Positions 35,130 to 44,757 of a stretch of 64,000 nucleotides of DNA are shown here, piece after piece (the stretch's first letter is position 1; the number at the start of each line of letters is the position of its first letter). Position numbers and translations under genes: made by a program. Location: NCBI GenBank assembly GCA_910584345.1, contig CAJTZX010000014.1, positions 1-64,000 on the forward strand. The letters are read 5' to 3'. The notes beneath the pieces are model-generated. The model worked only from the letters and a program-made list of their open reading frames with translations. It did no database searches and was not told the DNA's origin. This DNA comes from an uncultured Eubacterium sp. (GTDB taxonomy: Bacteria > Bacillota > Clostridia > Lachnospirales > Lachnospiraceae).

Positions 35130-37424
35130 TTAATCCGTATTGATCTGAAGTTCCATATTTTCAGAAACTCCCGCAAAGTTAATCTCTATATTATAGGTTG
35201 TATCGTTACAATCGCCTTTTTCTATCCCATCGCCTTCCCGCAAAATAGAATTCGCATAGTTCGGTGAAAGCTGCCATTCCTTTACTTTACCGCCAGATTC
35301 AAAGATCCGGTCGATACGGTCTTTTTTGTAATCACTCGTCATTGCGCCAATCATCCGATACAGATACGTTCTGGTCGTTTCCCTGAAAATACTTTCAAAT
35401 CCGCCATTCTTGCTCTCATTCATGCAGCGGGACTTATACACGGTAATCAAATTAATGGAATTGCCGTTCAGCTGGTTTTTATCCGAAGAAAACACAAACC
35501 CATATTTATGCTCGTTAATCACACTTTTTGTTTCTGCCGTATAACCTGCAATTTCCTTTGGCATCGTCGTCGTTACTGTCAATGCGTTATCTCCGGCTTC
35601 GATATCAAACCGGACGCCCGGATATTCTTTCTTTACCTTACCGGCAAATCTGGAAGATAAAAAGTTCGGGCATTGGTAAGCCGCTACGATCCCGGCAGCC
35701 ACATAAGCAGCTCCGATATAAACACCGTAAATCCAAAACTTCATAAAATCATCCCTGTCTTTGGAAAACTCAAGCGTGCCATCCGCATGTCGGATTGCTT
35801 TCGAGCCAAGCACTACACGGGATTTGTTGCTTGGAATAACCGTAAAATTCGGCAGACAGGGAATTGCGTAACGACTATAATCAGAATTTTCCAGGTCTTC
35901 CGTATTTTCCATATACTGGTCCATGCCATGTGTCGCAAGCTTCAAAAACGTCGTATCTTCACTGGCTTCAAACGAGAAAAATACCTGTATGCGATAATCT
36001 TTAATGGAATCCAGCAAAAACTGCAAATCAGAAATCGGCGTAGGCACAAGCGTAACCCCATGGTCCAAATCTCCGGTATAGCCAAACTGACGCATCGTAT
36101 CCTCATCCAGCTCCATTTCTCTTTCCTCGGAATACTCAATATTGGGAACAATCCCAAACCAGATCGTATTGCTGTAATCCGACTTATTATTGACTGTCTC
36201 CAGATACTTTTTCAAATTTTCCAGATTCTTTTCTTCCAAAATCTCATCCATACTTGCATTTACAATGAGCAGGGACGGACGCATCATTGGAGATTTTGGC
36301 TGATACTGGTCAAAAAATGCCTTTACGCTTAATATCTTTTCAATCAACAGCTTTGCCGTACGGATAAATGCCTTTTGCCAGCTTGTATTAATTGCAGAAT
36401 ATTTATTATAAAGTTCAATTTTATCATTGATATCCATCGCAATCAGCTTATCCGGCATTTTATCTGTAAAGGCAGCTACAATCAGCTCTTTGGACAGCGA
36501 CGACGCTGCCGTTTCCTCGTCGTATTCCTGTCCGACTGATGTATAAAGCTCATGCATCGTCTCGTTATATTGATCTTCTATTACAGAAATTGACAGCTCT
36601 TTATAGCTGATTTTCTTCTTTTTCGGCGCATCTGCAGGAGCGGCCAGTTCCGCCTTGCCGGACTTGGCAAGCGCTGTGCTTTCTCCTTTTTCACCCTTAT
36701 CCGTCAGCAGCCCTGCCGGATTGTCTGATACCTGCAATGCAACAATTTCGGCATTTTCATTAAATACAGGAAGCGCCGGCCGAAACTCCGTAATGCCTTT
36801 TTGCGACGCACGCACAGCCGTATCCAGATTATCTTTAATCATCCCAAGCATCAATGTCAGCTGGGAAGCTGTCTCATTGTAATACTTTTTCGTCCGATCC
36901 AGCTTGGATTTCAGCTTTACTACGGCATCCTGCTTCGCCGGTGAATCGCTTTCAAATTCTGCATTTTTATTTTCCAGATAGGAAATGTCCTTTTTCAGCT
37001 TCTTGATCTCTTTCAGCGTTCTGTGAGGCGCCAGCATCTCCGTAACCTTTTCATAATTAAACGATGCATTGGTCGCACCTGACGCTTTTTTATTGTCCAT
37101 AATAGAAATGAACATTTTTAAAAATGTATTGCTGCGGTCGATCACTATTTTTTTCACAAGCGGATCAGGAATTCCGGCAGGCTTTGTCAGTTCGTATACC
37201 ATCCCCCGCTCCTGATCGAAATAGCTGTAAATCGTCGGCTGGAACTTTTTTAAAAATTCATCAAAATTTTTTACGAGAAGAGCCTGATTGATTTCCGCTA
37301 CTTTCTCATCCGTAAGGCTTCTTGAATTTTCATCCACGTCCGACATAATGTTGAACATATTAAACACTTCCGGATTCACTACATCAAACAGGATCGTCCG
37401 GTTTGTCTGTTCTATAATTTCCAT
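35130..37424 (-). CDS. Large contractile sheath protein (TssC-like, possibly TssB-TssC fusion)
   Basis: 764 residues, longer than typical TssC (about 490). The C-terminal half has the sheath features: LEFSKDRDDFMKFWIYGVY with an aromatic core, the FETTRTYLYRMIGAMTSDYKKD region, and a final beta strand module (YNIEINFAGVSENMELQIN). The first 330 residues are helical with a long coiled coil (about 115-200) and a Lys/Ala-rich linker (about 240-275). The length could cover a TssB-like part or a handle domain. It is the first gene of the operon, with a strong ribosome site (GGAGG). Confidence 0.85.
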   Translation of the reverse strand: MEIIEQTNRTILFDVVNPEVFNMFNIMSDVDENSRSLTDEKVAEINQALLVKNFDEFLKKFQPTIYSYFDQERGMVYELTKPAGIPDPLVKKIVIDRSNTFLKMFISIMDNKKASGATNASFNYEKVTEMLAPHRTLKEIKKLKKDISYLENKNAEFESDSPAKQDAVVKLKSKLDRTKKYYNETASQLTLMLGMIKDNLDTAVRASQKGITEFRPALPVFNENAEIVALQVSDNPAGLLTDKGEKGESTALAKSGKAELAAPADAPKKKKISYKELSISVIEDQYNETMHELYTSVGQEYDEETAASSLSKELIVAAFTDKMPDKLIAMDINDKIELYNKYSAINTSWQKAFIRTAKLLIEKILSVKAFFDQYQPKSPMMRPSLLIVNASMDEILEEKNLENLKKYLETVNNKSDYSNTIWFGIVPNIEYSEEREMELDEDTMRQFGYTGDLDHGVTLVPTPISDLQFLLDSIKDYRIQVFFSFEASEDTTFLKLATHGMDQYMENTEDLENSDYSRYAIPCLPNFTVIPSNKSRVVLGSKAIRHADGTLEFSKDRDDFMKFWIYGVYIGAAYVAAGIVAAYQCPNFLSSRFAGKVKKEYPGVRFDIEAGDNALTVTTTMPKEIAGYTAETKSVINEHKYGFVFSSDKNQLNGNSINLITVYKSRCMNESKNGGFESIFRETTRTYLYRMIGAMTSDYKKDRIDRIFESGGKVKEWQLSPNYANSILREGDGIEKGDCNDTTYNIEINFAGVSENMELQINTD

Positions 37425-37689
37425 AAAATTCCTCCATTGTACTTAGGGGTTACGTAAGCTTGGTATTTTATCATATTATAATATCCATATCATAATACCA
37501 AAAACTAATTTTGTCTACATTTTTATACAAACTTCATATAATTTTTAACTATTTTGTTAGAAAGCAACAAAAATAGTACTCTATTTTTATAGTTATTGCA
37601 CAAACGACAAAACATGACAAATAAACACTGTTATGATAAACTAAATTTTGATAAATGCTAACACTTTTTTCAGTGGAGGAAATGATTCA
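37425..37689. promoter_or_regulatory. Divergent regulatory region between sheath and pentapeptide genes, with inverted repeat
   Basis: The 265-bp AT-rich space between the two divergently transcribed units should hold both promoters. TTGGTATT at 37460-37467 is the reverse complement of AATACCAA at 37494-37501; inner bases (ATAT, ATATC) are also partly symmetric, forming a 42-bp imperfect palindrome close to the sheath side. It may be an operator for a CIS regulator not encoded here. I see no convincing -35/-10 pair. Confidence 0.45.
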
Positions 37690-38775
37690 ATGACCAAAGA
37701 ATTCAAACAATACGCTGACGAGTTAAAAAATGAAAAACTGTTCGAATTGGAAGAAATTTACCAGACAGATCTTGATGACTATATCCCCATATTTCAAAAA
37801 CATTTTCGGCAAATATGTGAAACCATTAGAAACCTGCAGGAAAAGCAGGAATTAGACGAAATCTCCTACTTGGAATATACACTTTTATTTACCAATCTGA
37901 TACGCAAAAAAGAAATCGCGGAGGTGCGCATATACGATGACAACTGGTATTTCGACGCCAAACAGCGCGTAGTCGGTTGCTTCGATTTTTCTTTTCTGTT
38001 TACAAAATACAAAGAGCTATGGTCAGAACTGATGTCCGCCAGAAAAAGATTTGCCAATGCAGTAACCGCACAGGAGACTACCGCATATCTGCTCTCATGT
38101 GCCAGCCAGTTTTACAAATATATCGTCTCTGCCTTCCGTTTTTCTATTCTTCCCTGCATAGAATCGGAACCATTTCTCTCTGTAAAGCGAGGGAAAGAAT
38201 TTGAGATCAATGTCGGAGAATACATGGCCTATACCGAAGCTATTTACAAAGAGAACCGGCAGCGCACCTCGGAAAAAACGCTTGACTGGTTTTCCATGCG
38301 GGAAGAATATGAATATGCATTTGAAGATTTTACCGGACTTAATTTTTCCGGCGCTGATCTGTCAGAAATTGACCTGCGCTATTCCGATCTGCGCCGCACG
38401 ACTCTTATCGGCACAGATTTTCAGGATTCCATGCTGTTCGGCACTCGTTTTTGCCACGCCTGTATGCAAAACGCCGACCTTAGATACTGTCTGATGCATG
38501 AATCTGATTTTACTGGAGCAGACCTTACAAATGCCTGTTTTACTGCTGCAAAAGCTTACCGCGGCGTTCCAAATCGTTCCAAATGGATCATTACCGGATA
38601 CCGGAGCATTCGTTTTTGCGGCGCAAATCTTACCCATGCAGATTTTACTGGAACCAAAATTCAAGATGCAGATTTTACCGGAGCTATTATGGATGGCACC
38701 CTTATCGACCGCAAGCGTTTACACCAATTTAATTTGTCCCCTGAACAAATGCAGGCAATCACTCTCATTGATTAA
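37690..38775 (+). CDS. Pentapeptide-repeat protein
   Basis: 361 residues from ATG at 37690 (GGAGG ten bases upstream). The first 210 residues are helical. From about residue 215 to 345 pentapeptide repeats of A(D/N)LxX form occur (LNFSGADLSEIDLRYSDLRR, then FTGADLTNACF, FCGANLTHADFTG). This builds a right-handed quadrilateral beta-helix. Pentapeptide proteins occur with T6SS and phage tail loci, but its role here is unknown: cargo adaptor, effector or DNA-mimic. It is divergent from the CIS operon and shares its intergenic region. Confidence 0.8.
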   Translation: MTKEFKQYADELKNEKLFELEEIYQTDLDDYIPIFQKHFRQICETIRNLQEKQELDEISYLEYTLLFTNLIRKKEIAEVRIYDDNWYFDAKQRVVGCFDFSFLFTKYKELWSELMSARKRFANAVTAQETTAYLLSCASQFYKYIVSAFRFSILPCIESEPFLSVKRGKEFEINVGEYMAYTEAIYKENRQRTSEKTLDWFSMREEYEYAFEDFTGLNFSGADLSEIDLRYSDLRRTTLIGTDFQDSMLFGTRFCHACMQNADLRYCLMHESDFTGADLTNACFTAAKAYRGVPNRSKWIITGYRSIRFCGANLTHADFTGTKIQDADFTGAIMDGTLIDRKRLHQFNLSPEQMQAITLID

Positions 38776-38816
38776 GACGAGGAATCAAACCACTATTTAC
38801 AGAAAGGAATGCAAAC

Positions 38817-39296
38817 ATGGATTATTTTCTTCTCAAACAATCAGGAACGGTCACGGTCCCAAAAGCGCCAAAGACAGAAGATACTTCTTTGGAAGATCCT
38901 TCTGTCCGCATCATACATGATATCCCGTCTCTGCAAAAATTTGACTATATCGCAGGCGAACATCTGATCAGTGACCGTTTGAAACAACTACTGGAACAAT
39001 ACCTGCCAGAACAGTTATGGCGTCCCTGCGTATTTGTCGATACTCAAACTGTCGAACAGATAACTTTTTGGTTTGTTCCCAGCCTGCCTTATGTCCCAAA
39101 AAAGGTCGTTGCCGCATCTAACGGCATCCCGGCAGCTGTTTATATAGACTCACAGGATTTTGCTGAAAAAGCGCCCGGCCTTTTACATATCCGCGGCTCA
39201 AAAGGAATGAGCTTTGTTGTTGTACATTTATCCGTAGCAGAAAGTATTCTCAGACGAGGAATCTGCGGGCTGGAACTCCTACGACTGACCGATTAA
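38817..39296 (+). CDS. Imm11/DUF1629-like protein, 159 residues
   Basis: Downstream of the pentapeptide gene in the same orientation. The region LQKFDYIAGEHLISDRLKQL is similar in style to Imm11 (DUF1629) proteins, with the segment ISxRLKxLLE. Imm11 proteins are immunity partners of secreted toxins. The match is weak. If right, the pair would be another effector-immunity cassette of the injection system. No signal peptide. A ribosome site (AAAGGA) precedes the ATG. Confidence 0.5.
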   Translation: MDYFLLKQSGTVTVPKAPKTEDTSLEDPSVRIIHDIPSLQKFDYIAGEHLISDRLKQLLEQYLPEQLWRPCVFVDTQTVEQITFWFVPSLPYVPKKVVAASNGIPAAVYIDSQDFAEKAPGLLHIRGSKGMSFVVVHLSVAESILRRGICGLELLRLTD

Positions 39297-39416
39297 ATCT
39301 GCTTTACACTTACTATATCATGCGTTATAATCATATCCATAAACAGTAAGTAATAAAGTCTGTATCTGATCATACAAAGACTTTCTGCTTTCTTTAATCA
39401 GAAAGGAATCTCAGCT

Positions 39417-39692
39417 ATGCTGCAGATCGCAATTTGCGATGACGAACCCGTGTCATTGCAAAACATTGAAGCTGAAACGAAACAGTGCTTGAACAAACAA
39501 AATATCTTTCCGTTGATCTCTACCTTTACGAATGGCGAACAATTGCTTTATGCATTATGCGACTGCGTTTTTGATCTGCCGCTCTTAGATATTGAAATGC
39601 CGGAGGAATTCCCAAACAATGGCGCTGTTGCTGCAGACGATATCAGCGTCATTTTATTTCATCTGCTGGATAATTCTTTGGAAAATACAAAA
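39417..39692 (+). pseudogene. Broken response regulator-kinase fragment
   Basis: The frame begins as a LytTR-type receiver (MLQIAICDDEPVSLQN; phospho-acceptor Asp in LLDIEMPEE). After about 65 residues it jumps to AADDISVILFHLLDNSLEN, which is the N-box of a GHKL histidine kinase. An internal deletion appears to have fused the start of a regulator gene to the end of a kinase gene. The frame then runs antisense into the permease gene. No functional product is expected. Confidence 0.7.
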
Positions 39693-39700
39693 AATCCATG

Positions 39701-42289
39701 TTACACCATCTCATCCCTCAGCGCATCAATAATATTTTCTTTTTTAATCTTGCTCGTCGCATACATCATCGTAATAAACACGATCAAAAGCACACCAATA
39801 ACACTGGCTGCCATACTCCCCCACGGCAGCACAAAATCAATTTCATCTGCACCGCCCTTTGTCATTCCCAAATATATAAACCAGGAAATCAGCACAGACA
39901 AAGGGATTCCAACTGCGAGCGCACGCATTCCATAAAAAATACATTCAAAATTCATCATTTTCTGAAAGTCCCGCTCTGACATCCCGACAGATCTGAGCAT
40001 TGCCAGCTCCCGTTTACGCATACGGATATTGGTTGAAATCGTGTTAAACACATTGGCTACTGCAATAAGAGAAATCATAACCGCAAATGTATAGGCAAAT
40101 ACATTTGCAATAAAAATCATATTGTTGTTATCGTCCAGCATCTTAGAAACGTTCCAAATCTGATAATCCTCTGTTATCTTCTCCTCTGAAATCAACCTTT
40201 CCATTTCCTTTGCTGACTGCGCAGGTCTCTTTGACCGAAATGTCATCCCCCTGCTAAAAACATCGGCTGCCTGCGTCTGAAACTCCTCTTTCAGCGAATA
40301 CGGTACGGCCACCATAAAATAATACGGGTTATCTGCATACATCCTCGTTTGCTCTGTATTTGGCACCATATCTGGAAATACAACATTAACAAACGTAAGC
40401 CCTGCTGTCCGACTCTGTTCCGGCAAAGATATGCCCTCTTTTACCGGAGCAATGGACGCCTGTATCTCATTATTTCGGAATATATCAGCAAACTCCTTCA
40501 CATCCTTAAGACGCTGCCTGTGATCGTCAGCCTTTGCCAGAGCTATAAAATTTACTTGTTCCCCTGTAGATTGTTCTTCCGCAAGTCCGGCTTCTTTCAG
40601 CATTCTTACATACGTAGAGTCATCCAAAAAATAAAGGCTCATAGACAGTTGCAATTCCTGATCTGCACTTTCAATCTTCATTACCCTGCAAAAATCCTCT
40701 GTTAAATCACTTCCTTTTACATGGCAGGAATAAGACAGTATTTCCTGATAAGAACTTTCATAAATATCATCTATCGTTTTTAATGTTTCAAACAATGGCA
40801 GCATTCGGTCATCCTGCATTTCACGTGCATCCAGCGCAAGATCATACGTCGTAAATGCAACTGCCATTTCTGATGCCTGTTTTAAATCAATAACAAATGC
40901 ATTGACAGAAATAAATAATACAACGCTTAATATAAGAGACAGCACAATGCTGCGGTAACGCCCTTTGTTTCTTTTAAAATTTTTTAATGCCAGGATACCT
41001 TCCAACCCGTAAATACGTGCAGCAAAGGCAGATGTTTTTACAGCCCTGGTCTCAACCTTCACTTCATTTGTCTGCCTGATACATTCCATCACAGGCACAC
41101 GAACCGCTTTATGCGCCGGTATCCAGGCAGAAATCAGTATCGTAATCAGACCGACCATTGCTGACAGGCCAATTGCAAATGGCGATATCACAAGTGTCAA
41201 AGACACCTGGTCATACATAATACTCGTAAAGCTTTTATTCACAATCTGAATTACTGCACCCATACCGGCCAAACCTACAAGAATCCCCGCCGGTATACCA
41301 GCTGCGCCAATACATATTCCTTCAAACAATACCGCATTCTGCAGCTGCTTTGCCGTTGCGCCCACTGACATCAAGATGCCCATCTGATGCATACGCTCAT
41401 TTAAGGAAATATGAAATGCATTGTAAATAAGAAAGACAGAACCAGTCATAATAATAATGACTACTATGACGCCAACTGCCAGCAAAAGCGTTGTAAACAG
41501 CTTGTCATCAGAAAGCCCCATAAAACGCAACACATCGTCATTCAAAAAACTTGCACCATGTTCATCCGCATAAGCACGCACCTGATACGGATTTTTCAAT
41601 GTCACAAACGCCGAACAACTGTCTGACACTGTTTCTTGCTGTGCCGCATCCACCCCTGTAATCAGTGTATATCCCGGTGCTGTATATTCTTCAAATGCAG
41701 CTCTTTGGTAAGTACCGACCACAGTGTAACTTTTTGAGGATAAGGCAGCAAGTGTCTCTGCTTCACCGGTATACGGATCGTGCTGACTGAGCATGGACTC
41801 ACCTGCCTGTCTGATTCCAACCTTCACATTTAAGGTATCTCCTATCGTAAATTTAACACCTCCATTAACGGCAACACTCATCGGAACGATTACTTCTGTA
41901 TTGTTTTTTGGCAGTCTGCCTCCAATCATTTCAATCGGCAGCGTATCAAACGTTTTTTGATAAAATCCCGCGATAAATAAATACGGTTTATCCGGATTCT
42001 GCCCTCCTTCCAACATCGCATATCCAATATTTTCATAGGATACTGCATCCGAAACATCGCTATCCGCAGCTAATGTCTGGAAAGCAGACCTGTTTACATC
42101 AGCAAACGCCACATGCCAGCCCCCTCTTTTACAAATCGCTCCCTGCGTCATATAATGCAGCATGGATATTCCAAAGGAAGACACTGCTGTCAGCAATGCG
42201 GCTGACAGCATCACTCCAATTACTGTCACAAACGTCCGCGTACGGTTCTTTTTCAATCCTTGCAAAGCAACCTTATGAAAGATATTCAT
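39701..42289 (-). CDS. FtsX-like ABC permease (BceB/MacB type)
   Basis: 862 residues with two FtsX membrane domains and two large extracytoplasmic loops, about ten membrane segments. It overlaps the ATPase gene by four bases (ATGA). The pair resembles peptide-antibiotic resistance or lipoprotein-release type transporters; the response regulator and kinase genes are immediately upstream. The family senses and detoxifies antimicrobial peptides in Firmicutes. The 3' end lies next to the broken two-component fragment. Confidence 0.88.
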   Translation of the reverse strand: MNIFHKVALQGLKKNRTRTFVTVIGVMLSAALLTAVSSFGISMLHYMTQGAICKRGGWHVAFADVNRSAFQTLAADSDVSDAVSYENIGYAMLEGGQNPDKPYLFIAGFYQKTFDTLPIEMIGGRLPKNNTEVIVPMSVAVNGGVKFTIGDTLNVKVGIRQAGESMLSQHDPYTGEAETLAALSSKSYTVVGTYQRAAFEEYTAPGYTLITGVDAAQQETVSDSCSAFVTLKNPYQVRAYADEHGASFLNDDVLRFMGLSDDKLFTTLLLAVGVIVVIIIMTGSVFLIYNAFHISLNERMHQMGILMSVGATAKQLQNAVLFEGICIGAAGIPAGILVGLAGMGAVIQIVNKSFTSIMYDQVSLTLVISPFAIGLSAMVGLITILISAWIPAHKAVRVPVMECIRQTNEVKVETRAVKTSAFAARIYGLEGILALKNFKRNKGRYRSIVLSLILSVVLFISVNAFVIDLKQASEMAVAFTTYDLALDAREMQDDRMLPLFETLKTIDDIYESSYQEILSYSCHVKGSDLTEDFCRVMKIESADQELQLSMSLYFLDDSTYVRMLKEAGLAEEQSTGEQVNFIALAKADDHRQRLKDVKEFADIFRNNEIQASIAPVKEGISLPEQSRTAGLTFVNVVFPDMVPNTEQTRMYADNPYYFMVAVPYSLKEEFQTQAADVFSRGMTFRSKRPAQSAKEMERLISEEKITEDYQIWNVSKMLDDNNNMIFIANVFAYTFAVMISLIAVANVFNTISTNIRMRKRELAMLRSVGMSERDFQKMMNFECIFYGMRALAVGIPLSVLISWFIYLGMTKGGADEIDFVLPWGSMAASVIGVLLIVFITMMYATSKIKKENIIDALRDEMV

Positions 42290-42975
42290 ACCCTGGCCAC
42301 CTGCCTTTCATCACGCACAATCTTTCCATCCGCAATTACAATCATACGATTTGCCTGCAGCGCAATATTTTCATCATGGGTCACAAGCAGCAATGTCTGG
42401 CCATAAATCCGATTGCTTTCTTTCAGCAGACGAATAATCTCATGTCCATTGCGGCTGTCCAAACTTCCCGTCGGTTCATCCGCCAACATGACTGCAGGCG
42501 CGTTCATCAATGCACGCCCGATAGCCACCCGCTGCTGCTGGCCGCCGGACAGTTGATTTGGCAAGTGATTTTGCCGCTCCTGCAGTCCCAGCAGCTTTAG
42601 CAGGCTGTTTAACCGTTCTTTGTTCACCTTACGCCTATCCATCAAAATCGGCAATGTCATGTTTTCCACAACATTTAACGTTGGAATCAGATTGTGAAAC
42701 TGATAGATCAAACCAACCTGGCGCCTACGGAAAATAGCCAGCTTTTCATTACTTCCTGCATAAACATCCTGCCCATTTAAATAAACCTTCCCACTTGTCG
42801 GCACATCCACGCCTGCAATTGCATGCAGCAAAGTAGATTTTCCAGAGCCGGACGAGCCGATGATTGCAGCAAACTCCCCTTTTTCAACCGTAAGAGAAAC
42901 ATGATCCAGCGCGGTAACTTTATTCGCTCCCTTTCCATAGACTTTACATAAATTTTCAACTTTTAAAAACTCCAT
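42286..42975 (-). CDS. ABC transporter ATP-binding protein (BceA/LolD type)
   Basis: 229 residues: Walker [10 protein letters not shown], signature LSGGQQQRV, Walker [13 protein letters not shown] and switch VTHDE. Typical MacB/LolD/BceA family ATPase partnering the FtsX permease. Start codon has AGGAGG upstream. Confidence 0.93.
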   Translation of the reverse strand: MEFLKVENLCKVYGKGANKVTALDHVSLTVEKGEFAAIIGSSGSGKSTLLHAIAGVDVPTSGKVYLNGQDVYAGSNEKLAIFRRRQVGLIYQFHNLIPTLNVVENMTLPILMDRRKVNKERLNSLLKLLGLQERQNHLPNQLSGGQQQRVAIGRALMNAPAVMLADEPTGSLDSRNGHEIIRLLKESNRIYGQTLLLVTHDENIALQANRMIVIADGKIVRDERQVARV

Positions 42976-43014
42976 TCCATGAACCTCCTTGTTACTATGT
43001 TTCTAAGTAATCCG

Positions 43015-43038
43015 GTAACAGTTGCTTATTTCTGTTAC
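43015..43038. promoter_or_regulatory. Candidate response-regulator operator upstream of the ABC pair
   Basis: A perfect inverted repeat GTAACAG (43015-43021) and CTGTTAC (43032-43038) with 10-base spacer lies 40-60 bases upstream of the ATPase start, after the kinase stop. This is the expected site for an OmpR-family regulator such as the one encoded next door. Confidence 0.45.
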
Positions 43039-43094
43039 AGTACGATCATAGAACTTTTCTCTTACATTTCCATGACTTTTTCGTGAGAGATTTC

Positions 43095-44084
43095 TCACTT
43101 TAAAAACCGAATGCAAAAAACCGCGCCTCCATGCGGATGGTTTTTTGCGCTTATCGTTCCCCCATGCCTTACGATGACCGTTCGACTGATCGCCATTCCA
43201 ATTCCATAGCCCGATGCATCATCATTTTTTCCCCGATAAAATCGCTCAAACAAATGAGCCAGATCTTCTTTTGAAAACCCATTGCCACTATCATGAATGA
43301 TAATCTCATCATAAAGCAACGTCGTGTGACATACTATTTTTATCACACCATTGTCCCCCACACTCTGCATACAATTCTTCAAAATATTCCGCACAGCTTC
43401 CGAAAGCCAGCTGAAATCTCCCTGAATCGTCATCCCATCCTCAATCTCTGTCTCTAATAAAACATTATGCAAATCCATTGAAATCAAAAGCGGCTGGGCG
43501 GCTGCCTGAATCATACTTTCTACATCCACCGGCCGGCTTTCCAATTCCACAATGCCGGCATCCAAACGGGATAGCTTTAGCAACGAATTTACAAGCCACT
43601 CCATTTGTGCAAACAATTCCGCTGTTTCATGCAGCAGCATTTTACGCTCTTGTACGTCAGGCTCTTTTTCCAGCAGTGACAAAATCAAATTGGCAGACGT
43701 TAGCGGCGTACGTATCTGATGTGCAATATCGGCAAGTGAATCGGCAAGATGCTGCTTTTCTTTTTTGAGCGCATCATTTTGCTCCCGGATACGCAGAGTC
43801 ATTTTTGTAATTTCACTCTGCAGGATGGATAATTCTCCTTCTTCAGCATCTTCGATATACAGGCGATCCGCATTGTGCAAAACGAAATCGATCTGCTCTG
43901 TCATGCGTGCAAGCCTTTGATATCTCTCCCTCGTAAATACAGCAAATAAACAGCCAAAAGCAGTACCGGACAGCACCGACAGCATTCCGGCTCTCCAGTC
44001 TATCCAAAATCCAAATATCCCAGTTATCACAAAAATCCCGACAAAGAAGGCCGCTAACCGACGGATTTCCCTATTTCGCAGCAT
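43095..44084 (-). CDS. Two-component sensor histidine kinase (BceS-like, intramembrane sensing type)
   Basis: 329 residues. Two short N-terminal membrane segments (about 10-26 and 32-48) with almost no extracellular loop, a linker, the H-box with His122 (DIAHQIRTPLTS), and an HATPase domain (NILKNCMQSVGD, GNGFSKEDL, GYGIGMAISR). The short extracellular part is typical of intramembrane-sensing kinases controlled by Bce-type transporters. It overlaps the regulator gene by 14 bases. Confidence 0.9.
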   Translation of the reverse strand: MLRNREIRRLAAFFVGIFVITGIFGFWIDWRAGMLSVLSGTAFGCLFAVFTRERYQRLARMTEQIDFVLHNADRLYIEDAEEGELSILQSEITKMTLRIREQNDALKKEKQHLADSLADIAHQIRTPLTSANLILSLLEKEPDVQERKMLLHETAELFAQMEWLVNSLLKLSRLDAGIVELESRPVDVESMIQAAAQPLLISMDLHNVLLETEIEDGMTIQGDFSWLSEAVRNILKNCMQSVGDNGVIKIVCHTTLLYDEIIIHDSGNGFSKEDLAHLFERFYRGKNDDASGYGIGMAISRTVIVRHGGTISAKNHPHGGAVFCIRFLK

Positions 44085-44757
44085 ATGTCTCTCCCAAACG
44101 ATATCCTATCCCACGCACTGTCAGAATCATCTGCGGCCGTGACGCATCATCTTCTATCTTTTCTCTTAAACGCTTAATATAAACGGTCAGCGTATTGTCC
44201 GTCACGTATTCGCCCGACGCATCCCATAGTTCGTTTAGCAGCCGATCTCTTGTAAGGATCCTATTGGGATTATTAATAAAAATAAGCAGCAAACGATATT
44301 CCAGAGCGGAAAGCTGAACTTCTTTTCCGTCTTTTCTGACAATACCGCTGGCTGTATCTACATACAGTCCGCCAAACGTAAATACTGCAGATGACGGCTC
44401 CGACCTGCGCATGGCCGCTTTTATTCTGGCAACCAGCTCCCGCGGCCGGAACGGCTTTGTTACATAGTCGTCCGCCCCCATATGGAATCCGGTTACCACG
44501 CTTGCTTCATCCCCCGATGCGGTCAGAAAAATTACCGGAATATTATGCGTTTGCCGAATTTGTGTGCATACCGTAAATCCATTTCCATCTGGCAGGGAAA
44601 GATCAATAAGTGCAAGATCATATTTATCCGGAAGAAACATCGAAACAGCTTCTTTCTGCGTGGATACACAAGTGACAGCAAAACCTTCGGACTGCAGCAG
44701 GCGGGCAAGATTTTTTGAAATTTCTTTATCATCTTCAACGAGAAATATTTGTTTCAT
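44071..44757 (-). CDS. OmpR-family response regulator
   Basis: 228 residues. The receiver has phospho-acceptor Asp52 (LALIDLSLPDGNG), conserved Lys in TKPFRPREL and a C-terminal winged-helix (LSALEYRLLLIFINNPNRILTR; VDNTLTVYIKRLREKIE type). Gene order regulator-kinase-ATPase-permease is the classic Bce-like module. It probably controls the ABC pair from the operator at 43015. Confidence 0.92.
   Translation of the reverse strand: MKQIFLVEDDKEISKNLARLLQSEGFAVTCVSTQKEAVSMFLPDKYDLALIDLSLPDGNGFTVCTQIRQTHNIPVIFLTASGDEASVVTGFHMGADDYVTKPFRPRELVARIKAAMRRSEPSSAVFTFGGLYVDTASGIVRKDGKEVQLSALEYRLLLIFINNPNRILTRDRLLNELWDASGEYVTDNTLTVYIKRLREKIEDDASRPQMILTVRGIGYRLGETYAAK

Noticed and set aside
20893..39296. 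The contractile genes as part of a prophage
   Set aside because: No capsid, portal, terminase, integrase or lysis gene is visible, while toxin-immunity, PAAR-like, FHA and PP2C genes are present, which fits an injection system rather than a phage.
39417..39935. An intact 172-residue response regulator
   Set aside because: The receiver stops after about 65 residues, a kinase N-box follows, and the last third is antisense to the permease gene, so it is a fused relic.
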